From the NCBI GenBank assembly GCA_025964685.1, contig JAOPYG010000462.1, forward strand, positions 1 through 59,520: DNA of 59,520 bases, given 5' to 3'. The stretch is from Actinoallomurus sp. Its GTDB lineage: Bacteria; Actinomycetota; Actinomycetes; Streptosporangiales; Streptosporangiaceae. Positions within the stretch are counted from its first letter, which is position 1. The number at the start of each line of letters is the position of its first letter. The notes under the pieces are model-generated. The model ran no database searches. It was given only the letters and a program-made list of their open reading frames with translations, and had not been told where the DNA came from. Positions 17,654 to 25,860 of this stretch are shown here, piece after piece. The translations under genes and the position numbers were made by a program.

Positions 17654-18043
17654 CTAGCCGTTCTGTTTGCGCTTGCACGCCTCCCACACCCACGGCCATT
17701 TCTTCAGGCTCGCAGGGCAGGTGGTGGTCGTGGCGGGACGGGCCGACGCGTGCGTCGGGCGTGGATGTGAGGGTACGGAGGCGATTCGCGTCCGGGTGGG
17801 CGCCGGCGTCCGTTTCAAGCGACGCGGGGGGACGTACGTGCCCCAGGTCGGCGCGGGCGGCACCGCGGCCTCCACCGGACGTCGACCCGCCGGTTTGCCG
17901 GGCGAGGTGTCGCCGCCCGATCCGCCTGCCAGCGTCATGATGCCGATGACCAGCAGGGCGGCCGCCGTGACCGTACCCAGCGCCAGAACCATCCCGTGGC
18001 GGAACGGCAGGACTTCGAACTTCGCCCATAGGCGGCGCGCCAT
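17654..18043 (-). CDS. Hypothetical single-pass membrane protein with Pro/Thr linker
   Basis: 129 residues if started at the ATG at 18043; no good ribosome site is seen and the frame stays open far upstream only as the shadow of the flavoprotein gene. A short cytoplasmic start is followed by one membrane helix (about 18-40, LALGTVTAAALLVIGIMTLA), a Gly/Ser and Pro/Arg/Thr-rich extracytoplasmic linker, and a small C-terminal end with two cysteines (CPASLKKWPWVWEACKRKQ) that could form a disulphide. I do not recognise a family. Confidence 0.6.
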   Translation of the reverse strand: MARRLWAKFEVLPFRHGMVLALGTVTAAALLVIGIMTLAGGSGGDTSPGKPAGRRPVEAAVPPAPTWGTYVPPRRLKRTPAPTRTRIASVPSHPRPTHASARPATTTTCPASLKKWPWVWEACKRKQNG

Positions 18044-18271
18044 TACTACCGGGTTCAGGGCTGATGCCCTCGTATGTCGCGCATCCACGCGAGCAGCGTA
18101 GCGAGGAACGGTTCGCCCCGCGCCAACTCCGCAGGTTACCGGCCAACGGGGCTCACGCTGCTCATCGTCGACACGGCCATCCCTGACCGTTGAGTCCGAC
18201 AATCGGTCGGGCGCGTATGCACGCGGGAAGTACTCTCGTCGTAACGCCCCTGGGCTGGGATACTCCATCTT

Positions 18272-19930
18272 ATGGGGATGCCGATCTTGTTGACCGTAGA
18301 TGACGATCCGTCGGTCTCCCGGGCGGTGGCCCGCGACCTGAGACGCCGTTACGGACATGACTTCCGCGTGGTGCGAGCCGACTCGGGGCAGGACGCTCTC
18401 GAAGCGCTGCGCGAGATCAAGCTGCGGGGCGAAACCGTCGCCGCGATGCTCGCGGACTACCGGATGCCGCAGATGGACGGTATCGCCTTCCTCGAGCAGG
18501 CCATGGACCTGTTCCCTCACGCGCGCCGCGCGCTGCTCACCGCCTACGCCGACACCGACGCCGCCATCCAGGCGATCAACGTCGTGGACATCGACCACTA
18601 TCTGCTCAAGCCGTGGGATCCCCCTGAGGAGAAGCTCTATCCGGTGGTCGACGCGCTGGTGGAGACCTGGCGTGCGGTCGGCGACCGTCCGGTCGAGGAG
18701 ACCAAGGTCGTGGGCCACCGCTGGTCGGCTCCGACGTACGAGGTGCGCGACTTCCTCGCCCGCAACTCGGTGCCGTACCGCTGGTACTCCGTGGACGAGC
18801 CGGAAGGTTGCCGGCTGCTCGACGCCGCGGGCGCCGGACCGGACGACATTCCCGTGGTCATCACGCCGGACGGCAAGGCGCTCCGCGCCCCGACCGGCGC
18901 GGAGATCGCCGCCGTGGTGGGCCTGTCCACCGAGCCGGCCGCTGAGTTCTACGACCTGGTCGTCATCGGCGGTGGCCCCGCGGGGCTCGGCGCGGCGGTG
19001 TACGGCGCCTCGGAGGGGCTGCGGACCGTTCTCGTGGAACGGCAGGCGACCGGCGGCCAGGCCGGGCAGAGCTCGCGGATCGAGAACTACCTGGGCTTCC
19101 CCGATGGCGTGTCCGGGGGGCAGCTGACCGACCGGGCGCGGAGACAGGCACGGAAGTTCGGCGCCGAGGTCCTCACCGCACGCGACGCGGTCGGGCTGGA
19201 GGCACGCGGCTCCGCGCGAGTGATCAGCTTCAGCGACGGCACCGAGATCGCGGCGCACTCCGTCGTACTGGCCAGCGGCGTCGCGTACCGCGCACTCGAC
19301 GCCCCGGGGCTGGAGGACCTCACCGGCCGCGGCGTGTACTACGGCTCGGCGGCCACCGAGGCCCAGGCGTGCGGCGGCGAGGACGTCTACATCGTCGGCG
19401 GGGCCAACTCCGCCGGCCAGGCCGCGGTGTTCTTCTCCCGCTACGCCCGGTCGGTCACCCTCGTCGTACGCGGCGCGTCGCTGGAGCGGTCGATGTCGCA
19501 CTATCTGATCGAACAGCTGAGGGCCATCGAGAACATCGACGTACGGGTGGGCACGAGCGTCGTGGAGGCCCACGGCGACGATCACCTGGAGCGCCTGTCG
19601 ATGTGTGAGAAGGACAGCGGCAAGGTCGAGACGGTCGACTGCGGGCACCTGTTCGTGTTCATCGGCGCCGCCCCGTACACGGAGTGGCTGGGCGACGCGA
19701 TGGTCCGTGACTCCCACGGCTTCGTCCGTACCGGCCCCGACCTGCTGGCCGAGGGCCGGCGGCCCGCGGGGTGGACCCTCGACCGAGATCCGTACTACCT
19801 GGAGTCGTCGATCCCGGGGATCTTCGTCGCGGGAGACGTCCGTTCACAGTCGGTCAAACGCGTCGCCTCGGCGGTCGGTGAGGGCGCGATGGCCGTGACC
19901 CTCGTGCATCGGTACCTGGAGGAACGATGA
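18272..19930 (+). CDS. Receiver domain fused to thioredoxin-reductase-like flavoprotein
   Basis: 552 residues. A CheY-like receiver (about 1-130) has the acidic pair D10/D11, phospho-site Asp in LADYRMPQMDG, and LLKPWDPP. A connecting region (about 145-225) leads to a pyridine-nucleotide:disulphide oxidoreductase fold: FAD motif VVIGGGPAGLGAAVYGA at about 231-247, NADPH motif YIVGGANSAGQAAVFF, and a C-terminal GIFVAGDVR. The redox CxxC of thioredoxin reductase is missing: the site reads YGSAATEAQACGG. It probably moves electrons without a dithiol. The next gene, a cNMP-domain histidine kinase, overlaps by 4 bp and may phosphorylate the receiver. Confidence 0.9.
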   Translation: MGMPILLTVDDDPSVSRAVARDLRRRYGHDFRVVRADSGQDALEALREIKLRGETVAAMLADYRMPQMDGIAFLEQAMDLFPHARRALLTAYADTDAAIQAINVVDIDHYLLKPWDPPEEKLYPVVDALVETWRAVGDRPVEETKVVGHRWSAPTYEVRDFLARNSVPYRWYSVDEPEGCRLLDAAGAGPDDIPVVITPDGKALRAPTGAEIAAVVGLSTEPAAEFYDLVVIGGGPAGLGAAVYGASEGLRTVLVERQATGGQAGQSSRIENYLGFPDGVSGGQLTDRARRQARKFGAEVLTARDAVGLEARGSARVISFSDGTEIAAHSVVLASGVAYRALDAPGLEDLTGRGVYYGSAATEAQACGGEDVYIVGGANSAGQAAVFFSRYARSVTLVVRGASLERSMSHYLIEQLRAIENIDVRVGTSVVEAHGDDHLERLSMCEKDSGKVETVDCGHLFVFIGAAPYTEWLGDAMVRDSHGFVRTGPDLLAEGRRPAGWTLDRDPYYLESSIPGIFVAGDVRSQSVKRVASAVGEGAMAVTLVHRYLEER

Positions 19931-21360
19931 GCACGCTTTCGCGGGACGAGCTGCGTACGCTGTTCCTCTTCGAGAAGCTCACCGACGAGCAGCTGGACTG
20001 GATCGCCGAGAACGGCACGATCGAGGAGTACGCCGCCGGGACGGCCATCCTCCATGAAGGCGATCCGGCCACCTGCTTCTACGTGCTGCTGTCCGGGACA
20101 CTCCGGATGACGCGGCTCGTGCACGGTGACGAGCTGGAGATGGTCCGCACCGACCAGCGCGGGTCGTACTGCGGCGCGACGCAGTTCCTCATGGGCCAGC
20201 GCGGAGAGCAGCGTTACTCCGCGTCGGTGCACGCCACCACCGATCTCACCTTCCTCTCTCTGCCGGCGGCGGAGTTCAGCGAGTGGTTCAGTAAGTGGTT
20301 CGCGATGGCGGCCCACCTGCTCGAAGGCCTGTTCCTGGGGCGCCGGAACACCGACGCGGTGGTGGGTCAGCGCGAACGTCTCCTCGCCCTCGGCGCGCTG
20401 TCCGCCGGCCTCACCCACGAGCTCAACAACCCCGCCGCCGCGGCCGTACGCGCGACCTCCTCGCTGCGCGAGCGCGTCGCCGGGATGCGGCAGAAGCTGG
20501 CGATGCTCGCCCGGAACGACATCGACCCGGACCTGCTGGAGCAGCTGGTGGACGTGCAGGAACTGCTCGTCAAGCAGGTCGCCAGCGCACCCAAGCTGAC
20601 CGCGATACAGGCGTCCGACCATGAGGACGAGCTCTCCGACTGGTTCGAGGACCACGGCGTCACCGACGGGTGGGATCTCGCGGCGGTCTTCGTACCGGCC
20701 GGGATCACCGTGGCGCGCCTGGAAGAGGTCCACGCGGCGGTCGGCGAAGCGTTCTTGAACACCGCGCTGCGCTGGCTGGGCTACGCCGTGGAGACCGAGA
20801 CGCTCATGGGCGAGATCGAGGACGCCACCACGCGGATCTCCACACTGCTCGCGGCCGCCAAGCAGTACTCCCAGATGGACCGCGCGCGGTTCCAGTGGAT
20901 CGACGTGCACGACGGGATCGACTCGACGCTCATCATGCTCTCGGGCAAGCTCAGCCACGTCGAGGTGGTGAAGGAGTACGACCGCTCGCTGCCCGCGATA
21001 CCGGCGTACGCGGGTGAGCTCAACCAGGTCTGGACGAACCTCGTGGACAACGCCGTCGCCGCGATGGAGGGCAACGGCAAGCTCACCATCCGCACCGGCC
21101 GCGAGAACGACCGGCTGATGGTGGAGATCGGCGACACGGGCCCCGGCGTCCCGGCGGAGCTCAGCCAGCGGATCTTCGAGCCGTTCTTCACCACCAAGGC
21201 GGTCGGTGAGGGCACCGGGCTGGGGCTCGACATCTCCTGGCGGATCGTGGTCAAGAAACACCGCGGCGATCTGCGGCTGCGTTCCGAGCCCGGCAATACG
21301 CGCTTCCAGGTCCTGCTTCCCTTCACCGAGCAGGACCAGGAGACCGAGCAGGCGGAGTAG
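19927..21360 (+). CDS. Histidine kinase with N-terminal cyclic-nucleotide-binding domain
   Basis: 477 residues. A cNMP-binding beta-roll (about 10-125, with EGDPATCFYVLLSGTLRM) is followed by the phospho-acceptor box LGALSAGLTHELNNPAAAA, a helical spacer, and a HATPase_c domain with LNQVWTNLVDNAVAAM, GDTGPGVP and FEPFFTTKAVGEGTGLGL. There is no membrane segment, so it is cytosolic. It overlaps the receiver-flavoprotein gene by 4 bp, and the pair reads as a two-protein relay in which a nucleotide or redox signal controls a flavoenzyme. The ligand is unknown; CRP-like folds also bind haem or other molecules. Confidence 0.92.
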   Translation: MSTLSRDELRTLFLFEKLTDEQLDWIAENGTIEEYAAGTAILHEGDPATCFYVLLSGTLRMTRLVHGDELEMVRTDQRGSYCGATQFLMGQRGEQRYSASVHATTDLTFLSLPAAEFSEWFSKWFAMAAHLLEGLFLGRRNTDAVVGQRERLLALGALSAGLTHELNNPAAAAVRATSSLRERVAGMRQKLAMLARNDIDPDLLEQLVDVQELLVKQVASAPKLTAIQASDHEDELSDWFEDHGVTDGWDLAAVFVPAGITVARLEEVHAAVGEAFLNTALRWLGYAVETETLMGEIEDATTRISTLLAAAKQYSQMDRARFQWIDVHDGIDSTLIMLSGKLSHVEVVKEYDRSLPAIPAYAGELNQVWTNLVDNAVAAMEGNGKLTIRTGRENDRLMVEIGDTGPGVPAELSQRIFEPFFTTKAVGEGTGLGLDISWRIVVKKHRGDLRLRSEPGNTRFQVLLPFTEQDQETEQAE

Positions 21361-21374
21361 TCCGAGGGGACGAA

Positions 21375-21409
21375 CAGAAGGCCCCGCGCCGGTGGCGCGG
21401 GACCTTCTG
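21375..21409 (+). terminator. Terminator after the kinase gene
   Basis: 16-bp stem with one C-A mismatch (cagaaggccccgcgcc against ggcgcgggaccttctg) and a 3-nt loop, 14 bp after the stop codon. Confidence 0.75.
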
Positions 21410-21491
21410 TTGGGACCACTGTCAGACGCGCGACACGACGTCGGGACCGTCACGTACGGGCGGCCCCGATGTGTCCCGCTGACGACCTAGG

Positions 21492-22160
21492 TCAGCCGGT
21501 GACCGGCAGGTCGCTCGGCACCGGGCTGGGGCGCGGAGCCTCGCCCGGCGCGGCCGGAGCGCCGGCGCAGGTCGCGGAGGAGATGGCGATCACCTGGCTC
21601 TTGCCGAGTGCCTGCACGGCCAGCTCGAGACCGGTGATCGTGGTGGTGCCGTCCGCGTTGTGGACCTGCTTGTTGACGGTGACCTGCACGCCGCCGAGCC
21701 CCTGAACCGGAACCGTGATGCGGCTGTTCGGCGAGGCGCCGGCCTGGATGGCGTGCCCGGCCAGGCGCACGTCGACCAGGCGGGAGGAGCCCGCGCCGCC
21801 GTCACACGTGGCGGTGATCAGCTTGGCGGACAGCACCGCCTTGGGGCTGATCGCGGCCTTGGCGATCTTGAGGTCGACGACGCTGGCCTCGGAGTGGCCG
21901 GAGACGGCCTTCGTGCGAAGCACGGAGAGCTGCACCAGCGGGTTGTGCGGCAGCGAGGCGACGCTCTTGGTGCTCGGCTGGGCGCCGGAGGACACCGAAG
22001 GGGTCTGCGGGATGGTCAGCAGACCGCTGGCGGAGATGCCGAACGCCGATGAGGCGGTGCCGCCACCGGTAGCGGACGCCGACGGTACGACGATGGCGGC
22101 AACCGCCACCGGCGCCGCGAGGGCGCCGACGATCGCCCCATATTTCAAATGTTTACGCAT
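21492..22160 (-). CDS. Secreted choice-of-anchor P-like protein ending in LPVTG
   Basis: 222 residues. A signal peptide (about 1-31, KHLKYGAIVGALAAPVAVAA ... ASA) is followed by a Ser/Thr/Ala-rich body with two well-spaced cysteines (CDGG and CAGA). This matches my memory of choice-of-anchor P family proteins. The last five residues are LPVTG, with the stop codon immediately after. A sortase signal would need a hydrophobic helix and a basic tail after that motif, and neither is present in this frame. Function unknown; surface or spore-coat placement is plausible. Confidence 0.7.
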   Translation of the reverse strand: MRKHLKYGAIVGALAAPVAVAAIVVPSASATGGGTASSAFGISASGLLTIPQTPSVSSGAQPSTKSVASLPHNPLVQLSVLRTKAVSGHSEASVVDLKIAKAAISPKAVLSAKLITATCDGGAGSSRLVDVRLAGHAIQAGASPNSRITVPVQGLGGVQVTVNKQVHNADGTTTITGLELAVQALGKSQVIAISSATCAGAPAAPGEAPRPSPVPSDLPVTG

Positions 22161-22242
22161 TGGGTGTGTCTCCTAGGGGGGTGTGAAGGCTTCCGACCCT
22201 GGAAGCCGAGAAGGGAACGCCGCGATAGAGCAGGCGTTTGTC

Positions 22243-23079
22243 CTAGTTGGAGATTGAGACGGGCGTTCCGAGCGGCACCTTGGCCAGTTGCTGGAGCGCG
22301 TCGGCCGGCACACGTATGCAGCCGTGCGTGACCGCCTGCCCGAACACCGACTTTTGCGGCCAGCCGTGGAACGCCACGGTGCCCGGACCTCCGCCGAACG
22401 TGTCGAGCGACTCGGAGTGCGCGCCGACCGGGAGGATGAGCGGGCTGTAGGTGGCCTTGGCCGGAGCCAAGGACGCCATGATGAACGTGCGACCTGCCGG
22501 CGTGGGCGTCTTCGGAGCCCCCACGGCGACGGTCCAGGTACCCAGCGACTGCCCGGACTTGAGCAGGGACAGACGCCGCGCGGAGGTGTCGACCTTCACG
22601 ACGTACGGGCTGTGGGCCGTGTGCATCTTGCCGGCGGGGATCCAGCCGGTCGCGCCGTTCGGGCGGCTGGGCAGGAGAACCCGCTGCCAGCCGGGCTTGG
22701 TCTCCACGACGGGAACCCACGTCGGACCACCCAGCTCCTTGTCGGGCAGGGTCGCCACGGGCGGACCGCCGGGGGTCGCGGACACCGGCACGGCCGCGGT
22801 CGGGTGCGCCACGGTGCCGTTGCCGGCCGCGTCCGCACCTGAGTCCTTGGCAACGTTCTTGAGATTCGCGAAGGTCGTCGCCTGTGGCAACTTTCCGATG
22901 GCCGGATTCCCGGCGGCCGAGGACGAGGGGTGGTCCTGGCTCTTACCTCCGCAGCCCGTCACCAGCGTCGCGAGGGTCACCGCGGCAACGGCCCCCATCA
23001 TCACACTGCGCGAACCGCCGACCGGCGTATGCACCATAACCCGACGGCCGATGCGAGCCCGCGTGGAGCGATTGCTCAC
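22243..23079 (-). CDS. Lipoprotein L,D-transpeptidase (YkuD domain)
   Basis: 278 residues from the GTG at 23079, chosen because GGAG lies 6 bp upstream; an ATG 19 codons further in is possible. A lipoprotein signal ends in the lipobox LVTGC (Cys43). A disordered Ser/Ala/Pro stretch and an SH3-like segment (WVPVVETKPGWQRVLLP) follow, then a YkuD catalytic domain with HGWP and SHGCIR-type motif THGCIRV. It makes 3-3 peptidoglycan cross-links outside the cell membrane. The leader carries an inverted repeat (23128-23147). Confidence 0.9.
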   Translation of the reverse strand: MSNRSTRARIGRRVMVHTPVGGSRSVMMGAVAAVTLATLVTGCGGKSQDHPSSSAAGNPAIGKLPQATTFANLKNVAKDSGADAAGNGTVAHPTAAVPVSATPGGPPVATLPDKELGGPTWVPVVETKPGWQRVLLPSRPNGATGWIPAGKMHTAHSPYVVKVDTSARRLSLLKSGQSLGTWTVAVGAPKTPTPAGRTFIMASLAPAKATYSPLILPVGAHSESLDTFGGGPGTVAFHGWPQKSVFGQAVTHGCIRVPADALQQLAKVPLGTPVSISN

Positions 23080-23127
23080 GAAAACTCCAAAGATCACGTT
23101 AAAGGAACTTGGGGGTGAGAGAGATCT

Positions 23128-23147
23128 TGCGAGACCCTTATCTCGCA
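23128..23147 (-). promoter_or_regulatory. Inverted repeat in the L,D-transpeptidase leader
   Basis: Perfect 7-bp arms tgcgaga/tctcgca with a 6-nt loop, about 50-70 nt before the start codon. It could be an operator or an RNA hairpin. I looked for the c-di-AMP (ydaO) riboswitch common before actinobacterial wall hydrolases and could not recognise it. Confidence 0.3.
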
Positions 23148-23677
23148 GCAGAGTCACATAATTACCACATGTAACGATGGCCCCGCAGGCGGAGTCGGAT
23201 ATCGAACCGCCTCGCAGTCGGGTCCGTCCTAACTGGAAAGTAAATGTCCGGTTAGTGACTGAGGTTGAGTGGGCGGCTCGCCTACCAGGCACAATGGGCA
23301 GTCCTTTGAGCCGCCGAGCGGCCATCCCCATGTGCGCGGGGTGGTCCCGCTCGGCTCGCCCAGTGCGCCCCGGTGTGACGCTCGCCCCTGTCCCATCCAT
23401 GCACGCGGAAGGCCGGCCCGTGATCAGATCTCTGGCCCGGGCGGGCAGCAGCCGTGTAAGCAGATCTCCGCCGCCGGCACGCAGAAGGGGAACGCCGGGA
23501 CCATCACGACTCCGGGCGTCATCACTCTTAGTGGCGATCACCCGATCGCCGCCGGATTCAGACCGACGTCCGGCGGCGAGGATGGTGTTCGACCGGCGCC
23601 CGGTGCGGATCGAGAGCAGCGGCCCGGAGCGGGACAACGTACGGTCCCGGCGTGCACCTCGGTTGGAAGTGGCGGGG
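23148..23677. other. Gene-free stretch
   Basis: About 530 bp upstream of the L,D-transpeptidase and downstream of the SCO5389-like gene. Open frames on both strands lack ribosome sites and known motifs. It probably contains the L,D-transpeptidase promoter near 23150-23180 (AT-rich taattat segment); the rest is unexplained. Confidence 0.4.
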
Positions 23678-24064
23678 TCAGCAGTCGACGAATTCGGGCT
23701 TCTGGTTGAGGATCTGTTCGCGTGCGGTGACGAACTCGGCGTACGCCTGGTGTGCGTCCGGGCGGAACGCCGCGGCGCGGTGGCAGTTCTGGAAGGCCAG
23801 CCGGACACCGAAGTGGCGTTCGATCGCGGCGCGCATGGCGTCGCTGGCCATCATTCGGAGGAGCTGACCGCGGGCGGCTTCGTCCGGAGGCGGCGTCTGG
23901 TTGTCGGCGAAGTCCGCGTCGCCGGCCCGCAGGTCTTCGACCAGGCTGGTGACGACCTTCCATGCGTAGGGCAGAGAGTCACGGACGCAGGCGATGAACG
24001 AGGCGTCATCGATCTCGTCACGCCGGGCCTGCTGGAGGAGTTGCGGGGACACGGTCAGCGACAT
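23678..24064 (-). CDS. SCO5389-family protein
   Basis: 128 residues from the ATG at 24064, which has GGAG 5 bp upstream. The sequence (FADNQTPPPDEAARGQLLR, then RHFGVRLAFQNCHRAAAF, ending NQKPEFVDC) matches the family named after Streptomyces coelicolor SCO5389, conserved small cytosolic actinobacterial proteins of unknown function. A Zur-box-like palindrome sits 28 bp upstream of the start, and the genes further upstream are a CooC-like ATPase and a Zur-like regulator. A link to zinc is possible but unproven. Confidence 0.85.
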   Translation of the reverse strand: MSLTVSPQLLQQARRDEIDDASFIACVRDSLPYAWKVVTSLVEDLRAGDADFADNQTPPPDEAARGQLLRMMASDAMRAAIERHFGVRLAFQNCHRAAAFRPDAHQAYAEFVTAREQILNQKPEFVDC

Positions 24065-24091
24065 GGAAGCTCCAATCGGGTCGGCCACTAT

Positions 24092-24106
24092 CGGTAACGG
24101 TTTTCA
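24092..24106. promoter_or_regulatory. Candidate Zur box (weaker half-site)
   Basis: Read leftward, tgaaaac-c-gttaccg: one perfect half of the TGAAAAC-N-GTTTTCA type palindrome and one degenerate half. It lies 28 bp before the SCO5389-like start, in the same spacing class as the better box at 25294. Confidence 0.4.
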
Positions 24107-24219
24107 TCTTCCATAAGCGTCCTTGAAAATGCAACCGTCCGCCCGCCGGGTCCCGACATGAATTCGCTGGTCAAGGCGACAAAATGCCGTAATCAGGCAC
24201 CCATTGCCCGTCTGAGTAA

Positions 24220-25188
24220 CTACGAGGGGCGGGCCGTGAGAGATGCCGGGCCGAGGACGAAGTCGGGATCAACCTGGGCCTCCAGGTCTTCTCCGATCGC
24301 GGCGTTAGCCCACGCGCGTGCGTTCTTAACGTGGAACTCGACCGCCTGCCGGGTGAACTTCTCCCAGTCCTTGCGCTCACCGTCGACGGCCGCCTGAAGG
24401 GTCGCCAGCGCCGCCCGGTCGCCCTCGTCCAGGTCCTCGATGCCGAAGGGACGCCCCTGTTCCATGCCCCGGACGGCCGCGGACTGGCCCAGGCAGCACA
24501 AGAGGGCCTCACCGACGTGCTCCCGCAGGAAGGCGACGTCATCCGGGCCGTGCACCTTGTTGCCGACGACCTTGAGGGTGACGTCGTAGTCCGCGGCGTA
24601 GTCGACCCACTGGCGGTAGACGGCGACGCCCTTTCGCGTGGGCTCGGCCACCAGGAACGTCAGGTCGAAACGAGTGAACATGCCGGAGGCGAACGACTCG
24701 GCGCCCGCCGTGCAGTCGACGACGACGTACTCCCCCGGGCCGTCGACGAGATGGTTGAGATACAGCTCCACCGCGCCGGTCTTGGAGTGATAGCAGGCGA
24801 CGCCGAGGTCCTCCTCGGTGAACAGTCCGGTCACCATCAGCTTCGCGCCGGCCACGTCGGCCGAGAGCCGGGAGTGGAGTGGATCGTCGGCGCCCACCCG
24901 GAGCAGGCGCGATCCGGGACCCGGCGGAGTCGTCTTCACCATCGAGCCCGGCGAGGAGATGCGGGTGTTGTCGCCGCGCAGGTACGCCTTGAGCTCCAGC
25001 AGGTGCTCGCCCATCGCGGGGAGCGCGGCCGCCTCGTCATCCTCCATCCCCAGGGCGACTCCGAGGTGCTGGTTGATGTCGGCGTCAATGGCGATCACCG
25101 GCGCTCCCGCGGCCACCAGATGCCGGACGAACAGCGACGACAACGTCGTCTTCCCACTGCCGCCCTTGCCCACGAATGCGATCTTCAC
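24220..25188 (-). CDS. MinD/CooC-like P-loop ATPase
   Basis: 322 residues from the GTG at 25188 (GGGAGA ribosome site). The deviant Walker A (VGKGGSGKTTLSSLFVRHL, about 6-24), DADINQHLG switch region and VVVDCTAGAES Walker B place it in the SIMIBI class near CooC/ArsA/MinD. CooC-type members help put metals into enzymes. Here the gene follows a Zur-like repressor and has a good Zur-box palindrome about 105 bp upstream, which suggests a role in metal handling. Two adjacent cysteines (LLCCLG) lie near residue 244. No CODH/ACS-type nickel enzyme is in the window; the cox enzyme nearby uses molybdenum and copper. Confidence 0.8.
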   Translation of the reverse strand: MKIAFVGKGGSGKTTLSSLFVRHLVAAGAPVIAIDADINQHLGVALGMEDDEAAALPAMGEHLLELKAYLRGDNTRISSPGSMVKTTPPGPGSRLLRVGADDPLHSRLSADVAGAKLMVTGLFTEEDLGVACYHSKTGAVELYLNHLVDGPGEYVVVDCTAGAESFASGMFTRFDLTFLVAEPTRKGVAVYRQWVDYAADYDVTLKVVGNKVHGPDDVAFLREHVGEALLCCLGQSAAVRGMEQGRPFGIEDLDEGDRAALATLQAAVDGERKDWEKFTRQAVEFHVKNARAWANAAIGEDLEAQVDPDFVLGPASLTARPS

Positions 25189-25293
25189 GGTCTCTCCCGT
25201 AGCGAGGACGCCGACATCGCGCCGGCGCCGAACAGTGAACCGATGACACAGGCCAGAACATCGGTCACCCACGGTGACTCACTCTAGCGAGAT

Positions 25294-25308
25294 TGATAAC
25301 CGTTTTCA
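25294..25308. promoter_or_regulatory. Candidate Zur box
   Basis: 15-bp 7-1-7 palindrome tgataac-c-gttttca, 13 of 14 arm positions symmetric allowing one mismatch pair, close to the TGAAAATNATTTTCA-type Zur/Fur consensus. It lies between zur (stop 25371) and the CooC-like ATPase (start 25188). Confidence 0.6.
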
Positions 25309-25370
25309 CGGGAATCACACCCGTCCAGCCGTCAGCCCGACGGCCCTCGGGTCAGCAGGTCAGCAGGTCG

Positions 25371-25790
25371 TCAGCCCGCGGCAGCGCAGGCGGGACACAC
25401 CCCGAAGATCTCCACCGTGTGGTCGACGTCGACGAAGCCCGCCTCGGCGGCGACGCGGTCGGCCCACCGCTCCACGGCACGTCCTTCGACCTCCACGCTG
25501 CGCCCACAGGAACGGCAGGTCACATGGTGATGATGGGCGCTGCTCGCGCACCGGCGGTACAGCGTCTCGCCGTCCTCGTCACGGATCGTGTCGACCGCGC
25601 CGTCCTCGCTGAGCACCATGAGATGGCGATAGACGGTCGTGAGCCCGATGCGTTCGCCGCGGCGCCGGAGCTCGGCGTGGATGTCCTGTGCGCTGCGGAA
25701 TCCCGCGAGGCTCTCCAGGGCGGTGGCCAGCAGCTCCGCCTGGCGTGTTCCGCGGACGCGGGTGCCCCGCACAGGCTGTGACGTGCTCAC
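25371..25790 (-). CDS. zur: Fur-family transcriptional repressor, probably Zur
   Basis: 139 residues. An N-terminal winged helix has FRSAQDIHAELRRRGERIGLTTVYRH-type Fur DNA-recognition (about 32-57). The dimerisation domain holds the histidine-rich AHHHHVTC metal site, the structural zinc pair CRSC and a second pair CPAC at the C-terminus. The HHHH and two CxxC pairs are typical of Zur rather than Fur/PerR. It should repress zinc-uptake and zinc-sparing genes. The two Zur-like palindromes in the adjacent region fit this. The subfamily call is good but not certain without alignment. Confidence 0.85.
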   Translation of the reverse strand: MSTSQPVRGTRVRGTRQAELLATALESLAGFRSAQDIHAELRRRGERIGLTTVYRHLMVLSEDGAVDTIRDEDGETLYRRCASSAHHHHVTCRSCGRSVEVEGRAVERWADRVAAEAGFVDVDHTVEIFGVCPACAAAG

Positions 25791-25860
25791 CCTGGCACCG
25801 TAGCAGCGTCGCGGCCGCGAACCCCGACGGCGAGCACGGGATCGGCGGGGACCGGGCTCC

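Noticed and set aside
17654-19717. 687-residue leftward frame joining the small membrane protein to a long upstream part
   Set aside because: The upstream 550 residues are antisense to the receiver-flavoprotein gene and have no family features; only the last 129 residues form a plausible protein.
23080-23400. c-di-AMP (ydaO-type) riboswitch before the L,D-transpeptidase
   Set aside because: The conserved core could not be found on the leftward strand by reading.
23177-24097. 306-residue rightward frame over the 23.2-24.1 kb stretch
   Set aside because: Covers the SCO5389-like gene antisense and has no ribosome site or motif.
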